A stretch of 46,731 bases of DNA from Anaerolineae bacterium. GTDB lineage: Bacteria > Chloroflexota > Anaerolineae > Aggregatilineales > Phototrophicaceae. Each line of letters starts with the position of its first letter. Positions within the stretch are counted from its first letter, which is position 1. The stretch covers positions 1 through 46,731 of the forward strand of contig JAJECX010000014.1 of the NCBI GenBank assembly GCA_022821805.1, in the 5' to 3' direction. A model generated the notes under the pieces. The model saw only the letters and a list, made by a program, of their open reading frames with translations, did not search any database and was not told the DNA's origin. Made by a program: the position numbers and the translations under genes. Positions 16,610-24,860 of this stretch are shown here, piece by piece.

Positions 16610-16716
16610 AGACATCAGCGTTGTTGTCAAAGGCGCAAGCGGATCTTCGCGGCTGCCTAGCTCATGCGCGAAATGGTCACCTTGATGTTGAACTTCGTGA
16701 TGTCGCGTCAGCATAG

Positions 16717-17745
16717 TTATAGCTCAAATTCATAAGATTGATTGAATTCGAATTCAGTACCAACGCCACGTTCCAGCGCGCGCTGATAGAGACGGGTGGC
16801 GACGGCGATATCGTCAATGCCGGTTCCGCCGGAGAGAAAGAGTGTCCATTTGGTGTCAGGCAAGCGAGCGGCGACGGCGCGGGCCGCAAGCGCGCCGAGG
16901 TCGCCGGCGACATGCGTTTCGTCGATGACGCCTTCTTCGATTGGAATAACGATTTCGCCATTCTCGCTGATGCCCTGTCGCAAGACATCGACGAAGACGC
17001 GGCTATTAACGACCGTATGGGTGTCGATTTCCCGTACCCAGGGATAATGGGCGCCTAAGCCGTTGATATGCAGCGGCTTGTCGGGCAGGTCGGCGCCGTC
17101 GAATACAGGCTCGGACGAGGTGGTGATGGCGGTGACAATGTCAGCGTCTTCAAGGGCGGCGGCGGGTGAAGCTACCGGGGCGACGTCAATGCCGAGTTCG
17201 GCGTTCATCCTCTCACAGAATGCGTGGCGATTGTCTGCGCTGCGGCTGTAGACTTGCACGCGTTGGATATCGGCGACGTGGGTCAGGCCGTAGAGTTGCG
17301 AGCGGGCGTGGCGTCCGCTGCCGATGAGCGCCAGCACATGGCTGTTGGGCGGCGCCAGATGACGCGTCGCCAGCGCGGAAACGGCGGCGGTTTTGAGCCA
17401 GCTAAGGTACATGACTTCCATGATGGCGGCGAGCGCGCCGGTGTCAGTGTTGAAGAGGAACATGAAGGTCTTGAGCCCACCCGGTAAGCCGGCGGTGTAG
17501 GCGTTGACGCCTGCGCCGCTCAAGCCGGGCAGCAGACCGGCTTTGAACTTGAAGGAAGCTTTGCTGCCCCCGGGCAGATGACCGCCGTAGGTATCGCTTT
17601 TGTCCCCTTTGATCCAGAGATTTTTGCGCGGGAAAGCAGCGCCGTTGCCATTGCCGTATTCGCGGTAGCCGGCGTCGACGGCGTCGATGTAATCGGAGAT
17701 ATCCATTAGTCCGCGGATTTCGTGATTGTGCAGAATCAGGACCAT
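16717..17745 (-). CDS. Ornithine cyclodeaminase / mu-crystallin family protein (copy 2)
   Basis: 342 residues, collinear with copy 1 and about two-thirds identical by eye from end to end (shared SKASFKFK, NAYTAGLPGG, GRHARSQL, HYPWVREID, WTLFLSGGTGI). This is a tandem duplication, now separated by 202 bp of repeat-rich spacer. Both keep the dinucleotide motif and the same KTAA change, so both look functional; the C-termini and the 50-60 region differ most. ATG 17745 has AGGAG 10 bases upstream. It follows the MFS gene by 14 bases. Likely role: NAD(P)-linked reduction, deamination or cyclisation of an amino acid or imine, with the duplicate serving a related substrate. Confidence 0.88.
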   Translation of the reverse strand: MVLILHNHEIRGLMDISDYIDAVDAGYREYGNGNGAAFPRKNLWIKGDKSDTYGGHLPGGSKASFKFKAGLLPGLSGAGVNAYTAGLPGGLKTFMFLFNTDTGALAAIMEVMYLSWLKTAAVSALATRHLAPPNSHVLALIGSGRHARSQLYGLTHVADIQRVQVYSRSADNRHAFCERMNAELGIDVAPVASPAAALEDADIVTAITTSSEPVFDGADLPDKPLHINGLGAHYPWVREIDTHTVVNSRVFVDVLRQGISENGEIVIPIEEGVIDETHVAGDLGALAARAVAARLPDTKWTLFLSGGTGIDDIAVATRLYQRALERGVGTEFEFNQSYEFEL

Positions 17746-17759
17746 GGGGGCGCGCTCTC

Positions 17760-18980
17760 CTAGAGATCGAGCAAGGGCGAGCGGGTCGCCACCATGAAGG
17801 CGCAGGTGACGGCGACGGTTGCGCCACCGGCGATGTAAACGATTGAGATGCCCCAGACTTCGGCGATTGTGCCGCCAATCAGGGTCGTTAGCGGAATCAG
17901 CCCCCAGACCATGCCCCAGAGGCTCATCATGCGGCCGCGCATATCGTCCGGCATCATGGTGACCAGCAGGGCGTTTATCACCGTCAGGAACAAGCCGGAA
18001 AAAACGCCGACGATAAAGATAACCGCCAGGGCGATATTCGAATTGCTCACAAAGGCGTAGAAAACCAAACCGATGCCAAAGAGGCTGGAAAATAACAGAA
18101 TCGCTTTGCCCTTGGGGTAGACATCGGGGATGATGGCGATGGCGAAGCCGGAAATCGCCGAGCCCAGGCTGGCGCTGCCGACGAGCAGGCCGAGCATAGC
18201 CGGACCTTCCGCCAGCACATCGCGTACGAAGATCGGCATCAGCTTCTGGTATGGCATGCCGAAGGGCACAAAGACGAGCGCGAGCAGGGTCAAGGCAAAA
18301 AGCGCTTGATTCTGTTGCAGGTAGCGTATGACCGCCTTAAGGCCGCCGAAGATGCCGAATTGCTCTTTTTTCTTGCGTTTGGGCCGGGGCAGGAAATGAG
18401 TCGCTTTGATATAGATCAGGGCGCCGACCGCAAAGAGCGCCGCTTGCACGGTCAAGGTCACCCCGATGTTGGTGAGATCAAGCAGGAAGCCGGCGAGCAC
18501 GGGACCGAAGAATCCCATGAGGCGGGTGCCGGAATAACTGAGCGTGGCGCCGTTGAAAGCCATGTCATCAGGAAGCAGATTGGGCAGCAGCGCCATGCGG
18601 GCGGGCGCGTAAAAGGAAAAGGTCGTGCCCAGGACGAGCGATGTCGTCAGGATGTGCAGGGGCGAGGTGGCGCCGTTTGCCGCCACCAGCGCGAGCGCGG
18701 CTGAAGCGAGGACGGCGACGACGAGCGCGCCTTGCACGACCCACTGTCGCTTTAGGCGATCGGCGACGACGCCGGCAAATGGAGCGACCACCAGGAGGGG
18801 AAGGCCGTAGCTGAAGGCGACCAAGCCGACCTGGAAAGGCGAGCCGGTCACGTCCAGCATGTGCCAGCCGAGGGCGACCGCTTGCAGCAGATAGGTGATA
18901 TGCACCAGCACGTTGGCCGCCCAATACCAGCGAAAGACGCCGATGCGGAAACTGCTGCGGTTCCAGATGGCGAGGATCAT
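17760..18980 (-). CDS. MFS transporter, DHA3-like (drug/siderophore exporter family)
   Basis: 406 residues with 12 hydrophobic segments. The conserved loop between helices 2 and 3 reads GVVADRLKRQWVV, and the central cytoplasmic loop is basic (RPKRKKKEQ, about 200). The overall pattern fits the MFS_3/DHA3 group, which mostly exports drugs, siderophores or metabolites. In a catabolic block it could export a toxic intermediate or side product. ATG 18980 lies just after a family B repeat and has no clear ribosome binding site. It is followed after 14 bases by OCD copy 2, so the pair is one unit. Confidence 0.87.
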   Translation of the reverse strand: MILAIWNRSSFRIGVFRWYWAANVLVHITYLLQAVALGWHMLDVTGSPFQVGLVAFSYGLPLLVVAPFAGVVADRLKRQWVVQGALVVAVLASAALALVAANGATSPLHILTTSLVLGTTFSFYAPARMALLPNLLPDDMAFNGATLSYSGTRLMGFFGPVLAGFLLDLTNIGVTLTVQAALFAVGALIYIKATHFLPRPKRKKKEQFGIFGGLKAVIRYLQQNQALFALTLLALVFVPFGMPYQKLMPIFVRDVLAEGPAMLGLLVGSASLGSAISGFAIAIIPDVYPKGKAILLFSSLFGIGLVFYAFVSNSNIALAVIFIVGVFSGLFLTVINALLVTMMPDDMRGRMMSLWGMVWGLIPLTTLIGGTIAEVWGISIVYIAGGATVAVTCAFMVATRSPLLDL

Positions 18981-18983
18981 TTA

Positions 18984-19094
18984 ACCCCCATCCCCCGGCC
19001 CCTTCCCCCAAAATGAGGGAAGGGGAGCGCGTTTCCGCGTACTGGAGAATTCAAGTCCCTCCCTCTTCATGGGGGAGGGATTTAGGGTGGGGGT
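18984..19094. repeat. Family B repeats, two forms side by side
   Basis: First hairpin: CCCCTTCCC (18999-19007) and GGGAAGGGG (19017-19025). Second: TCCCTCCC (19056-19063) and GGGAGGGA (19073-19080) followed by TTTAGGGTGGGGG. The second form is the same as at 195-235 near the left end. They fill the spacer between the MFS gene and AstE-like copy 1. Confidence 0.8.
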
Positions 19095-19110
19095 AAGCGT
19101 AGTGACGATG

Positions 19111-20094
19111 TTAGCCAATCTCAATTTCCTCGACCAGGTCGCCGATAATGGCGAGGATTTCGCCTTCGGGCGGGACGGGCCAGGAGGCGCCGGCGTGCAC
19201 CATGATGCCGCCGCGGGGCGCTGTGATCTGCTCGATTGTTTCGCCGGAGAAGGGATGCCGCACGTAACCAAGCGCATCGCCTTCATTCACTGCTTGGCCG
19301 CGCAGGCTCTTGTCCATGAAGGTGAAGCCGCGTTCGCCGGTCGGGGTTATCACCGAGCGCTCCTGGATGACCGCGACGCTTTCGACATCGGATTCGGGGT
19401 CGCCAGCGATCATGCCCAAGTGGCGCATGGCGTTGAGCACGGCTTTGCGCATCCTGCCGAGGTCTTGATCGCGATAGTCGCGCAGGCCCGGTCCGCCGCC
19501 GATGAAGGCGACGGCGACGGCTTTGCCATCGCGGGCCGCTTCTTGCGCCATCGAGTTAAGTTCATCTTTGCCGATGACAACGTGGGGCAATCCCAGCGCG
19601 ATCGCAAGCGCTTTTGATGCCGCGACATCGCCCTCGTCGTTGACGCCGACGAAGTGGTGGTAGCTCCATTGCGAGCCGGTGCGGATATCGAGCAGGGCGT
19701 CGGCATTTGCAATCGCCGCATGATAATAAGCGTCGACAAGTTGTTCGCTGACGCTGCCGGTTGCGTCTCCGCGTCCGATTTGGTTGAGGTGCTTGTCGTC
19801 GTAGACGCTGTTGACCCGGGCGAATTCGAAGCCGGAGGTATTCATCAGCGGCGCCATGATCAGCGTGCCGCTGATCGCGGCCGGGTCAAGTTCGTTCACG
19901 ACATGCGGGAGGATGAGCGAGGGTTCAATTTCGAGCCCGCTGGCGCCGGCTTGCACGACGAGGGTGGGACCGTCCTTGGCGCCATTGACGATGTGCAGCG
20001 GGATATGGACGGGGAAGCGCCCGTGTGTTTCGCCGGTTTTGAAGAAGCCGTAGGTTTTTTCGCCCGGCGCTGCTTCTAGGTTGCCTAGTTTCAT
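19111..20094 (-). CDS. AstE/AspA-family protein lacking zinc-site residues (copy 1, probable pseudoenzyme)
   Basis: 327 residues, homologous along its whole length to the next gene upstream (20167-21204). Family members are zinc-dependent deacylases with an H-x-x-E pair, a second histidine and a catalytic glutamate. Here the positions read Ser52 (GASGLE, usually G-x-HG-x-E), Glu55, Arg138 (DIRTG, usually D-x-H) and Phe197 (AFIGGG, usually LEFGG). Only one zinc ligand is left, so it should not be an active deacylase, yet the frame is intact and the fold motifs are kept. A structural or regulatory partner of the active copy is a reasonable guess. The ATG at 20094 is the first in frame; its ribosome binding site is AGGAG a little upstream. 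Confidence 0.85.
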   Translation of the reverse strand: MKLGNLEAAPGEKTYGFFKTGETHGRFPVHIPLHIVNGAKDGPTLVVQAGASGLEIEPSLILPHVVNELDPAAISGTLIMAPLMNTSGFEFARVNSVYDDKHLNQIGRGDATGSVSEQLVDAYYHAAIANADALLDIRTGSQWSYHHFVGVNDEGDVAASKALAIALGLPHVVIGKDELNSMAQEAARDGKAVAVAFIGGGPGLRDYRDQDLGRMRKAVLNAMRHLGMIAGDPESDVESVAVIQERSVITPTGERGFTFMDKSLRGQAVNEGDALGYVRHPFSGETIEQITAPRGGIMVHAGASWPVPPEGEILAIIGDLVEEIEIG

Positions 20095-20114
20095 TTTTGG
20101 GTTTTCTCCTTGTC

Positions 20115-20140
20115 GGGCGACTCACAGAGGCGCCCCTACA
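20115..20140 (+). repeat. Family A palindromic repeat
   Basis: GGGCGACTC and GAGGCGCCC around ACA with one arm mismatch, then CTACA, in the 72-bp spacer between the two AstE-like genes. Confidence 0.85.
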
Positions 20141-20166
20141 CGTTCTGACGTAGTCATCGGTACGAA

Positions 20167-21204
20167 TTAATCGAAAGAGACGGACATGTCCATCGCGCGG
20201 CGGTCTTCGATGCGGTCGATGTTGCCCAGGATGCCGATGGAGGTGGCGCCGACGGTGGGCCATTCTTGACCGCTAGGGATGACGATGCCGTCTTTGGGCG
20301 TCGGCATTTCAGCCAGCAATTCGCCGGTATAGGGATCGACCAGGCGGCCGTAGACATCGCCTTCTTTTAGTTCGTCTTTGAATTTGGCATCGCGGATGAA
20401 GAGGCCGTCGACCTTCGGTTTCCAGATGACGACGCCGGCTTCGTAGACGGTGCAGAGGGGCCCATCGGATTCCAATTCGCCGTCCGCCATGCCCATGGCT
20501 TTCAGGATATTCCAGATGCCGCGGTTGGCATCGCGCACGTTGTCTTCGCCGTTGTGGTGCCAGCCGGTGCCGCCGCCGAATTCAAGGGTGATTTGCAGGG
20601 TGTTCGCCTCTTCGATAGCGACTTTGGAGGCGCCGCTGCCGAAGGTGCCGGGCGGGAAGAAGGCGGCTTGATCGAGCCCGAAGGCGACCACCAGTTTGCG
20701 CCGCCGTTTCTCCATCAGCGTGAGATTGTTCGAGTCGTATTCGGCGGTGAACAAGACGTAACGCTCATAGGCGGTGCGGGCGCCGGCGTGAAAGTCGATC
20801 AGCACGTCGGCTTGGGCGATGCATTCATTGAAGTAGGTATAGGCGATCTGGTCGGAGACGCTGCCGTCTTTATTGCCGGGGAAGAGGCGGCTGATGTCCT
20901 TTTCATCGACAAGGGAGCCGCGCGTGCCCATTTCGAAGCCGGCGCGGTTGACGACGGGTACAGCGATGACGTTGCCGCGGATAGCGCCCGGATCTGCGGC
21001 AGCGACGAAGTCGAGTATGGCGATGGAGCCGATGATTTCGGCGCCGTGGATGGCGCCCTGGAGCATCAGGGTTGGTCCGGGTTGGGCGCCGGCGATGAGG
21101 TGGATAGGGATATCCAACTGCAAGCCAGAGCGCGATTGCGCCGTTTCCAGGTAGCCGAAGGTTTTTTCTCCGGGTTTGGCGGACAGGTTGCCTACTTGTA
21201 ACAT
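20167..21204 (-). CDS. AstE/AspA-family zinc-dependent deacylase (copy 2)
   Basis: 345 residues. Zinc ligands His53 and Glu56 (GAIHGAEI) and His139 (DFHAG) are present, as is the catalytic Glu208 (TLEFGGG). The family removes an acyl group from an amino acid: succinylglutamate (AstE), N-acetylaspartate (AspA) or N-acetyl-diaminobutyrate (EutE/DoeB of ectoine breakdown). The last is attractive because M24 and OCD-family genes lie downstream in the same direction. The C-terminal third (about 260-340) is a beta domain as in EutE-like members. ATG 21204 has GGAGA 6 bases upstream; a frame open to 21264 starts in repeat DNA. The next gene upstream is separated by a 249-bp repeat array. Confidence 0.88.
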   Translation of the reverse strand: MLQVGNLSAKPGEKTFGYLETAQSRSGLQLDIPIHLIAGAQPGPTLMLQGAIHGAEIIGSIAILDFVAAADPGAIRGNVIAVPVVNRAGFEMGTRGSLVDEKDISRLFPGNKDGSVSDQIAYTYFNECIAQADVLIDFHAGARTAYERYVLFTAEYDSNNLTLMEKRRRKLVVAFGLDQAAFFPPGTFGSGASKVAIEEANTLQITLEFGGGTGWHHNGEDNVRDANRGIWNILKAMGMADGELESDGPLCTVYEAGVVIWKPKVDGLFIRDAKFKDELKEGDVYGRLVDPYTGELLAEMPTPKDGIVIPSGQEWPTVGATSIGILGNIDRIEDRRAMDMSVSFD

Positions 21205-21224
21205 AGAGTTTCTCCTTTGCTTAT

Positions 21225-21250
21225 GGGCGGCCCGATTGATCGCCCCTACG
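21225..21250 (+). repeat. Degenerate family A repeat
   Basis: GGGCGGCCC ... GATCGCCCCTACG directly in front of the 83-bp tandem units. Confidence 0.65.
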
Positions 21251-21439
21251 TTTTCGATTTTCATGCGGACGACTCACAGAGTCGCCCCTACAACTATCGT
21301 CTTTGGTGGGCGACCCAATGAATTGCCCCTACGTTTTCGATTTTCATGCGGACGACTCGCAGAGTCGCCCCTACAACTATCGTCTTTGGTGGGCGACCCA
21401 ATGAATTGCCCCTACGTTTTCGATTTTCATGCGGACGAC
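21251..21439 (+). repeat. 83-bp tandem repeat array (2.3 copies)
   Basis: Units at 21251-21333 and 21334-21416 differ at one base (A/G in the palindrome loop); 21417-21439 repeats the first 23 bases and then diverges. Each unit starts TTTTCGATTTTCATGCGGAC and contains two family A palindromes, a GACGACTC-type one and a GGGCGACCC-type one, each ending CCCCTAC. The period is not a multiple of three and there is no spacer/repeat alternation, so it is neither coding nor CRISPR. Confidence 0.9.
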
Positions 21440-21453
21440 AAAATATGTCGCGC

Positions 21454-23475
21454 TTATACAGATTCGAGTTCGATAGCATACGCGCCCAGGTGTTTTTTGA
21501 ACCAGCCGAGGATGCGGTGTTGGCGTTCGATGCGATTGCCGGGGCGTCCGCCGCGCGAGAGGCCGTGGTCTTCGCCTTCAAAGATGACCAGCTCGACCGG
21601 TTTGCCGCGCCAGCGCAGGGCGGCGAACATCTGCTCGGCTTGCTCGAGGGCGCAGCGGTGATCTTGGTCGCTGTGGATGATGAGCAGGGGCGTATTGACA
21701 TTGTCGATGTAAGCGACGGGCGATTGCGCCCAACTGCTCTGCAAGTCGCGCCAGGGATCGGTGCGCGTCTCTCCACCGGTGCATTCGGGTCCGATATCGG
21801 AAGTGCCGAAGAAGCTGATCTGATTGACGATCGAGCGTTGCGTGACGGCAGCGGCAAAGCGATCGGTGTGGCCCACGACCCAGTTGGTCATGAAGCCGCC
21901 GCAGCTGCCGCCGGTGACGCCCATACGCGCGCTGTCGATGTAGGGACGGGCGACCAACTCGTCCATGCCGAGCATGATCTCATCGAATTCGGCGCCGCCT
22001 TGATCGCCCTCGCTGGCTTTGGTCCAGGCTTGGCCGTAGCCGGCGGTGGTGCCGCGCTGGTTGAAATAAGCGACTGTATAACCGGCGTTCGCGTAGACTT
22101 GGAACTCATGATTGAAATCCCAGCCGAACATCGAGCAGTGCACGTATTGCACATGTGGGTAGGCTTTGCCCTCCTCGTAGTTGAGCGGCTTGATAAGCCA
22201 GGCATGGACCTTGGCGCCGTCGACGCCGTCATACCAGTAGCTCTCAGGCGGCGAGAGCTGATGGTCGCGCAGCCAGGGATTGAGGTTGGTCAGCTTTTGC
22301 GATTCGCCATCTCGCCAGATATAGAGATCGCCGGGGTTTGCAGGATTAGATTGGCCGTAGGCGGCGATACTGCCGCAGGCCGGGCTGTAGTCGAAGGTGA
22401 TGCTGTCACCGCTGATGAGGCGCTCGTATTCGCCGTCGGTGTTGATGCGGAAGAGATTGGCGGCGCCCTGCTCGGTGAGCAGGAAGTAGATCCATTCGTC
22501 GCCAGGCGCCCACTTCATGGTGACGTTGGACAGGCTCACACGCTGATCGGCGACCGAATAATTGCCGACTTCTTCGTCGATATCGGCGCCGAGTTTCCAG
22601 CCTTTGCGGGCGGCGACATCAGCCAGATGCGGCTGCCAGAAGTTGCGGCGGTTGACCGGCGGCGGCTTGTTATGGCCCGCGAAGGCGATGTATTTGTCAT
22701 CGGTGCCCCAGACCGGACTGGCGGCAGTGCCTTGCCAATCGGGGATGAGCAGCTCCGGCTCGCCCGTGGGATAATCGCAGGTGAGAATCTGACCGTAGCC
22801 TAGCGGCGTATTCTGCTCGCGCGCCATGCCGATAAAGGCGATTCGCGCGCCATTATTGCTCCAGCTCGGTTCCGAGTAGTCACATTCGCTGTGGGTGACT
22901 TGGGCGAAATCGCCCGTTTCCAGCTCAAGGACCCAGATCTGTTTGAATTTGTCGTGCACCCAGCCGACGCCATCTTGCTTGTAACGCAGGCGGCGCACGA
23001 CTTTGATGCTGGGTTTGGGAATGCCGGGGGCGGGACCGCGGTCATCGGCGGAGCGCATCGGCGTCCAGCGAACGCCGACGAGCTTGCCGCCATCGGCCGA
23101 CCAATCGAGCCCGGACATGGGCATGCCGTCGGTCGAAAAGATTGCTTCAAAGTCGTCTTCAATCTCGATCACGCGAACGGAATCGCCGTCTGCGTCGCTG
23201 TGCGCATAAGCCAGGCGGCTGCTGTCGCGGCTCCAGGCGATGGAAGTGACCTGGCAGTCGCCATCGGTGAGACGACTGGCGGAATCGCTGCGCAGATCGT
23301 GCAAATAAAGCTGGGTGACGTAGCCGTTGGAGGGACCGTGCGGCCGGCGGACGGTGTAGGCGATCTGCGAGGCATCGGGGGCGATGGCGATTTCGGCGAG
23401 CCAGCTGAACTTCATCAAGTCTTCGGGGATGAGCCCGCGGCGGCGGTTGACCGGTGTGCTGGGGAAATTGTCCAT
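21454..23475 (-). CDS. S9-family serine peptidase (prolyl oligopeptidase / acylaminoacyl peptidase type)
   Basis: 673 residues: an N-terminal beta-propeller (about 30-420, with repeated blade motifs such as WSRDSSRLAY and WSNNGARIAF) and a C-terminal alpha/beta-hydrolase domain. The triad is visible: Ser524 in GGSCGGF (usually GGSYGG), Asp605 in SDQDHRC and His637 in GEDHGLS. No signal peptide is seen, so it is probably cytoplasmic, where it would cut short imported peptides or remove acylated N-terminal residues. ATG 23475 has AGAGGA 9 bases upstream. It stands apart from both neighbours by repeat-filled spacers, so it may have its own promoter; a TACAAT lies on the minus strand within the upstream spacer but without a good -35. 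Confidence 0.92.
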   Translation of the reverse strand: MDNFPSTPVNRRRGLIPEDLMKFSWLAEIAIAPDASQIAYTVRRPHGPSNGYVTQLYLHDLRSDSASRLTDGDCQVTSIAWSRDSSRLAYAHSDADGDSVRVIEIEDDFEAIFSTDGMPMSGLDWSADGGKLVGVRWTPMRSADDRGPAPGIPKPSIKVVRRLRYKQDGVGWVHDKFKQIWVLELETGDFAQVTHSECDYSEPSWSNNGARIAFIGMAREQNTPLGYGQILTCDYPTGEPELLIPDWQGTAASPVWGTDDKYIAFAGHNKPPPVNRRNFWQPHLADVAARKGWKLGADIDEEVGNYSVADQRVSLSNVTMKWAPGDEWIYFLLTEQGAANLFRINTDGEYERLISGDSITFDYSPACGSIAAYGQSNPANPGDLYIWRDGESQKLTNLNPWLRDHQLSPPESYWYDGVDGAKVHAWLIKPLNYEEGKAYPHVQYVHCSMFGWDFNHEFQVYANAGYTVAYFNQRGTTAGYGQAWTKASEGDQGGAEFDEIMLGMDELVARPYIDSARMGVTGGSCGGFMTNWVVGHTDRFAAAVTQRSIVNQISFFGTSDIGPECTGGETRTDPWRDLQSSWAQSPVAYIDNVNTPLLIIHSDQDHRCALEQAEQMFAALRWRGKPVELVIFEGEDHGLSRGGRPGNRIERQHRILGWFKKHLGAYAIELESV

Positions 23476-23646
23476 AGATTGTGTCCTCTAAGGTCTGTTC
23501 CAAAGTTGATGCAGACTATTGTAACCACTGAGGGCGCGGATAGCATAGAGATGAACGAGGGTAATCGGCGCAGGAACGAAATTGCCTAAATCGTATGCGC
23601 ATAGGGGCGGCGCCCTGCGCTGTCGCTTAACCTGACGTATGCTTGC

Positions 23647-23673
23647 GGACGTTTCGGCGAAACGCCCCTACCA
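23647..23673 (+). repeat. Family A palindromic repeat (variant)
   Basis: Arms CGTTTCG (23650-23656) and CGAAACG (23658-23664) around G, followed by CCCCTACC. It lies in the 307-bp gap 23476-23782, together with the family C/D elements; no gene is visible there. Confidence 0.75.
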
Positions 23674-23711
23674 CTCGCTACGAAGTTAGGATCAGAAACG
23701 ATTGATAAAAA

Positions 23712-23771
23712 CTCTCTGTGCCGCAGAGCCGTGTCTACGCGCCCCTCGGTGTTGCCTCTTTTCCTCTGCGG
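23712..23771. repeat. Inverted-repeat element (family D) with an embedded family C copy
   Basis: Arms CCGCAGAG (23721-23728) and CTCTGCGG (23764-23771) flank a segment that contains, in reverse orientation, the family C core (23726-23743). It resembles the dispersed ctctgtg...ctctgcggtgaa-type repeats seen in many genomes, which is recollection rather than a search result. Confidence 0.5.
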
Positions 23772-23782
23772 TGAATCCACCG

Positions 23783-24850
23783 CTATAACGAAAACCCCAC
23801 GCCGATATCGGCAGCCAAATTGCGCAGTTGGTCGACGGTCTCGCGGGAAACGGGGATGCCGGTTTGCGCCCGTTCGGACATGCGGCGGAATTCGACTTCG
23901 CCCGGCAGCATGACCGGGCTCGCGGGATCGATCGGCTCGGCGCCTTTGACCTGCCCGATCAGCTCTTCAAGGCGGCGGTCGAAGTCGGCGGCCGGCATGA
24001 GGGCGGCCGGGTCGATGGCGATCATCATGTGGCCGACATCAAAGTTTTGATCGTCCTGGAATACATCCAGCCCGAAGAGCGCGCCGGTCATGACGCCGGC
24101 GAGCGCATCGGTGAAGAGGCTCAAGCCGTAACCTTTGTATTCGCCGATGGGCAAGAGCGGTCCGGTCATCGCCGCCGACGGGTCAGTTGTGGTCTTGCCG
24201 GCGGGTGTCAGCGCCCAATTATCGGGCATGGGGCGATTTTCGCGCTCATACCAGCGCATCATGCCCTTGCCGGACATGGTAAGCGCCATATCAAGCACGA
24301 TGGCGTGGTCGCTGCTGCGCGGGATGGCGATGCCCCAGGGATTGGTGCCGAGGACGACCTGCGCCGAGCCCCAGGGCGCCATTTCGGCGGCGGCGTTGGT
24401 GCTGGACCAGCCGATCAGTCCCGATTTGGCTGCGGTGAGGGCGTGGTACCCGGCGATGCCGAAGTGGTTGCTGTGGCGCACGCCGACCATGGCGATGCCG
24501 CTGGTTTTGGCTTTATCGACGGCGCGGGTCATGGCGCGGTGGGCGGCGACATAGCCGAAGCCCTTGGCGGCGTCGAGCAGCGCGTAGGCGGGCGCGTCGA
24601 CGAGCCAGGTCATGGGCGCGTCGGGCAGGATGCCGCCGTTCTTCACGCGCCGGGTGTAGCGGAAGAGTTTCTCCAAGCCTTGTCCCTGGCCTGGATGCCA
24701 CCATTGCGATGCCGTCATCAAGCCATCGCTGATAATCGCGGCTTCGTCCGCGGTGGCGCCCAGTCCGCGCATATAGTTGATGGCGAAGGCGCTCAGCGTC
24801 TCCAGGCTATAGAGGTTGACCAGCGATGAATCTTGTACTTCGTATGCCAT
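23783..24850 (-). CDS. Malate/L-lactate/ureidoglycolate dehydrogenase family (Ldh2-type) oxidoreductase
   Basis: 355 residues, the usual size for the NAD(P)-dependent Ldh_2 fold that is unrelated to classical Rossmann malate dehydrogenase. Recognisable blocks are FGYVAAHRAMTRAVDKAK, the catalytic histidine in VRHSNHFGIAG (His129), GTNPWGIAIP and the cofactor-loop region around GEYKGYGLSL. Members oxidise or reduce 2-hydroxy acids, and some reduce cyclic imines (delta1-piperideine/pyrroline-2-carboxylate) or oxidise sulfolactate. ATG 24850 is preferred since it lies 10 bases after the stop of the SDR gene; the frame from 24910 overlaps that gene too far. It fits the oxidative or imine-handling end of an amino-acid breakdown route. 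Confidence 0.9.
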   Translation of the reverse strand: MAYEVQDSSLVNLYSLETLSAFAINYMRGLGATADEAAIISDGLMTASQWWHPGQGQGLEKLFRYTRRVKNGGILPDAPMTWLVDAPAYALLDAAKGFGYVAAHRAMTRAVDKAKTSGIAMVGVRHSNHFGIAGYHALTAAKSGLIGWSSTNAAAEMAPWGSAQVVLGTNPWGIAIPRSSDHAIVLDMALTMSGKGMMRWYERENRPMPDNWALTPAGKTTTDPSAAMTGPLLPIGEYKGYGLSLFTDALAGVMTGALFGLDVFQDDQNFDVGHMMIAIDPAALMPAADFDRRLEELIGQVKGAEPIDPASPVMLPGEVEFRRMSERAQTGIPVSRETVDQLRNLAADIGVGFSL

Positions 24851-24860
24851 TGGCGCGGCC

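Noticed and set aside
21251..21439. CRISPR-like repeat array
   Set aside because: The units are directly adjacent 83-bp copies without unique spacers, and no cas genes are present.
21176..21661. Plus-strand reading frame through the tandem repeats into the S9 gene
   Set aside because: The repeat period is not a multiple of three, the peptide is repeat translation, and the S9 gene is clearly coding on the other strand.
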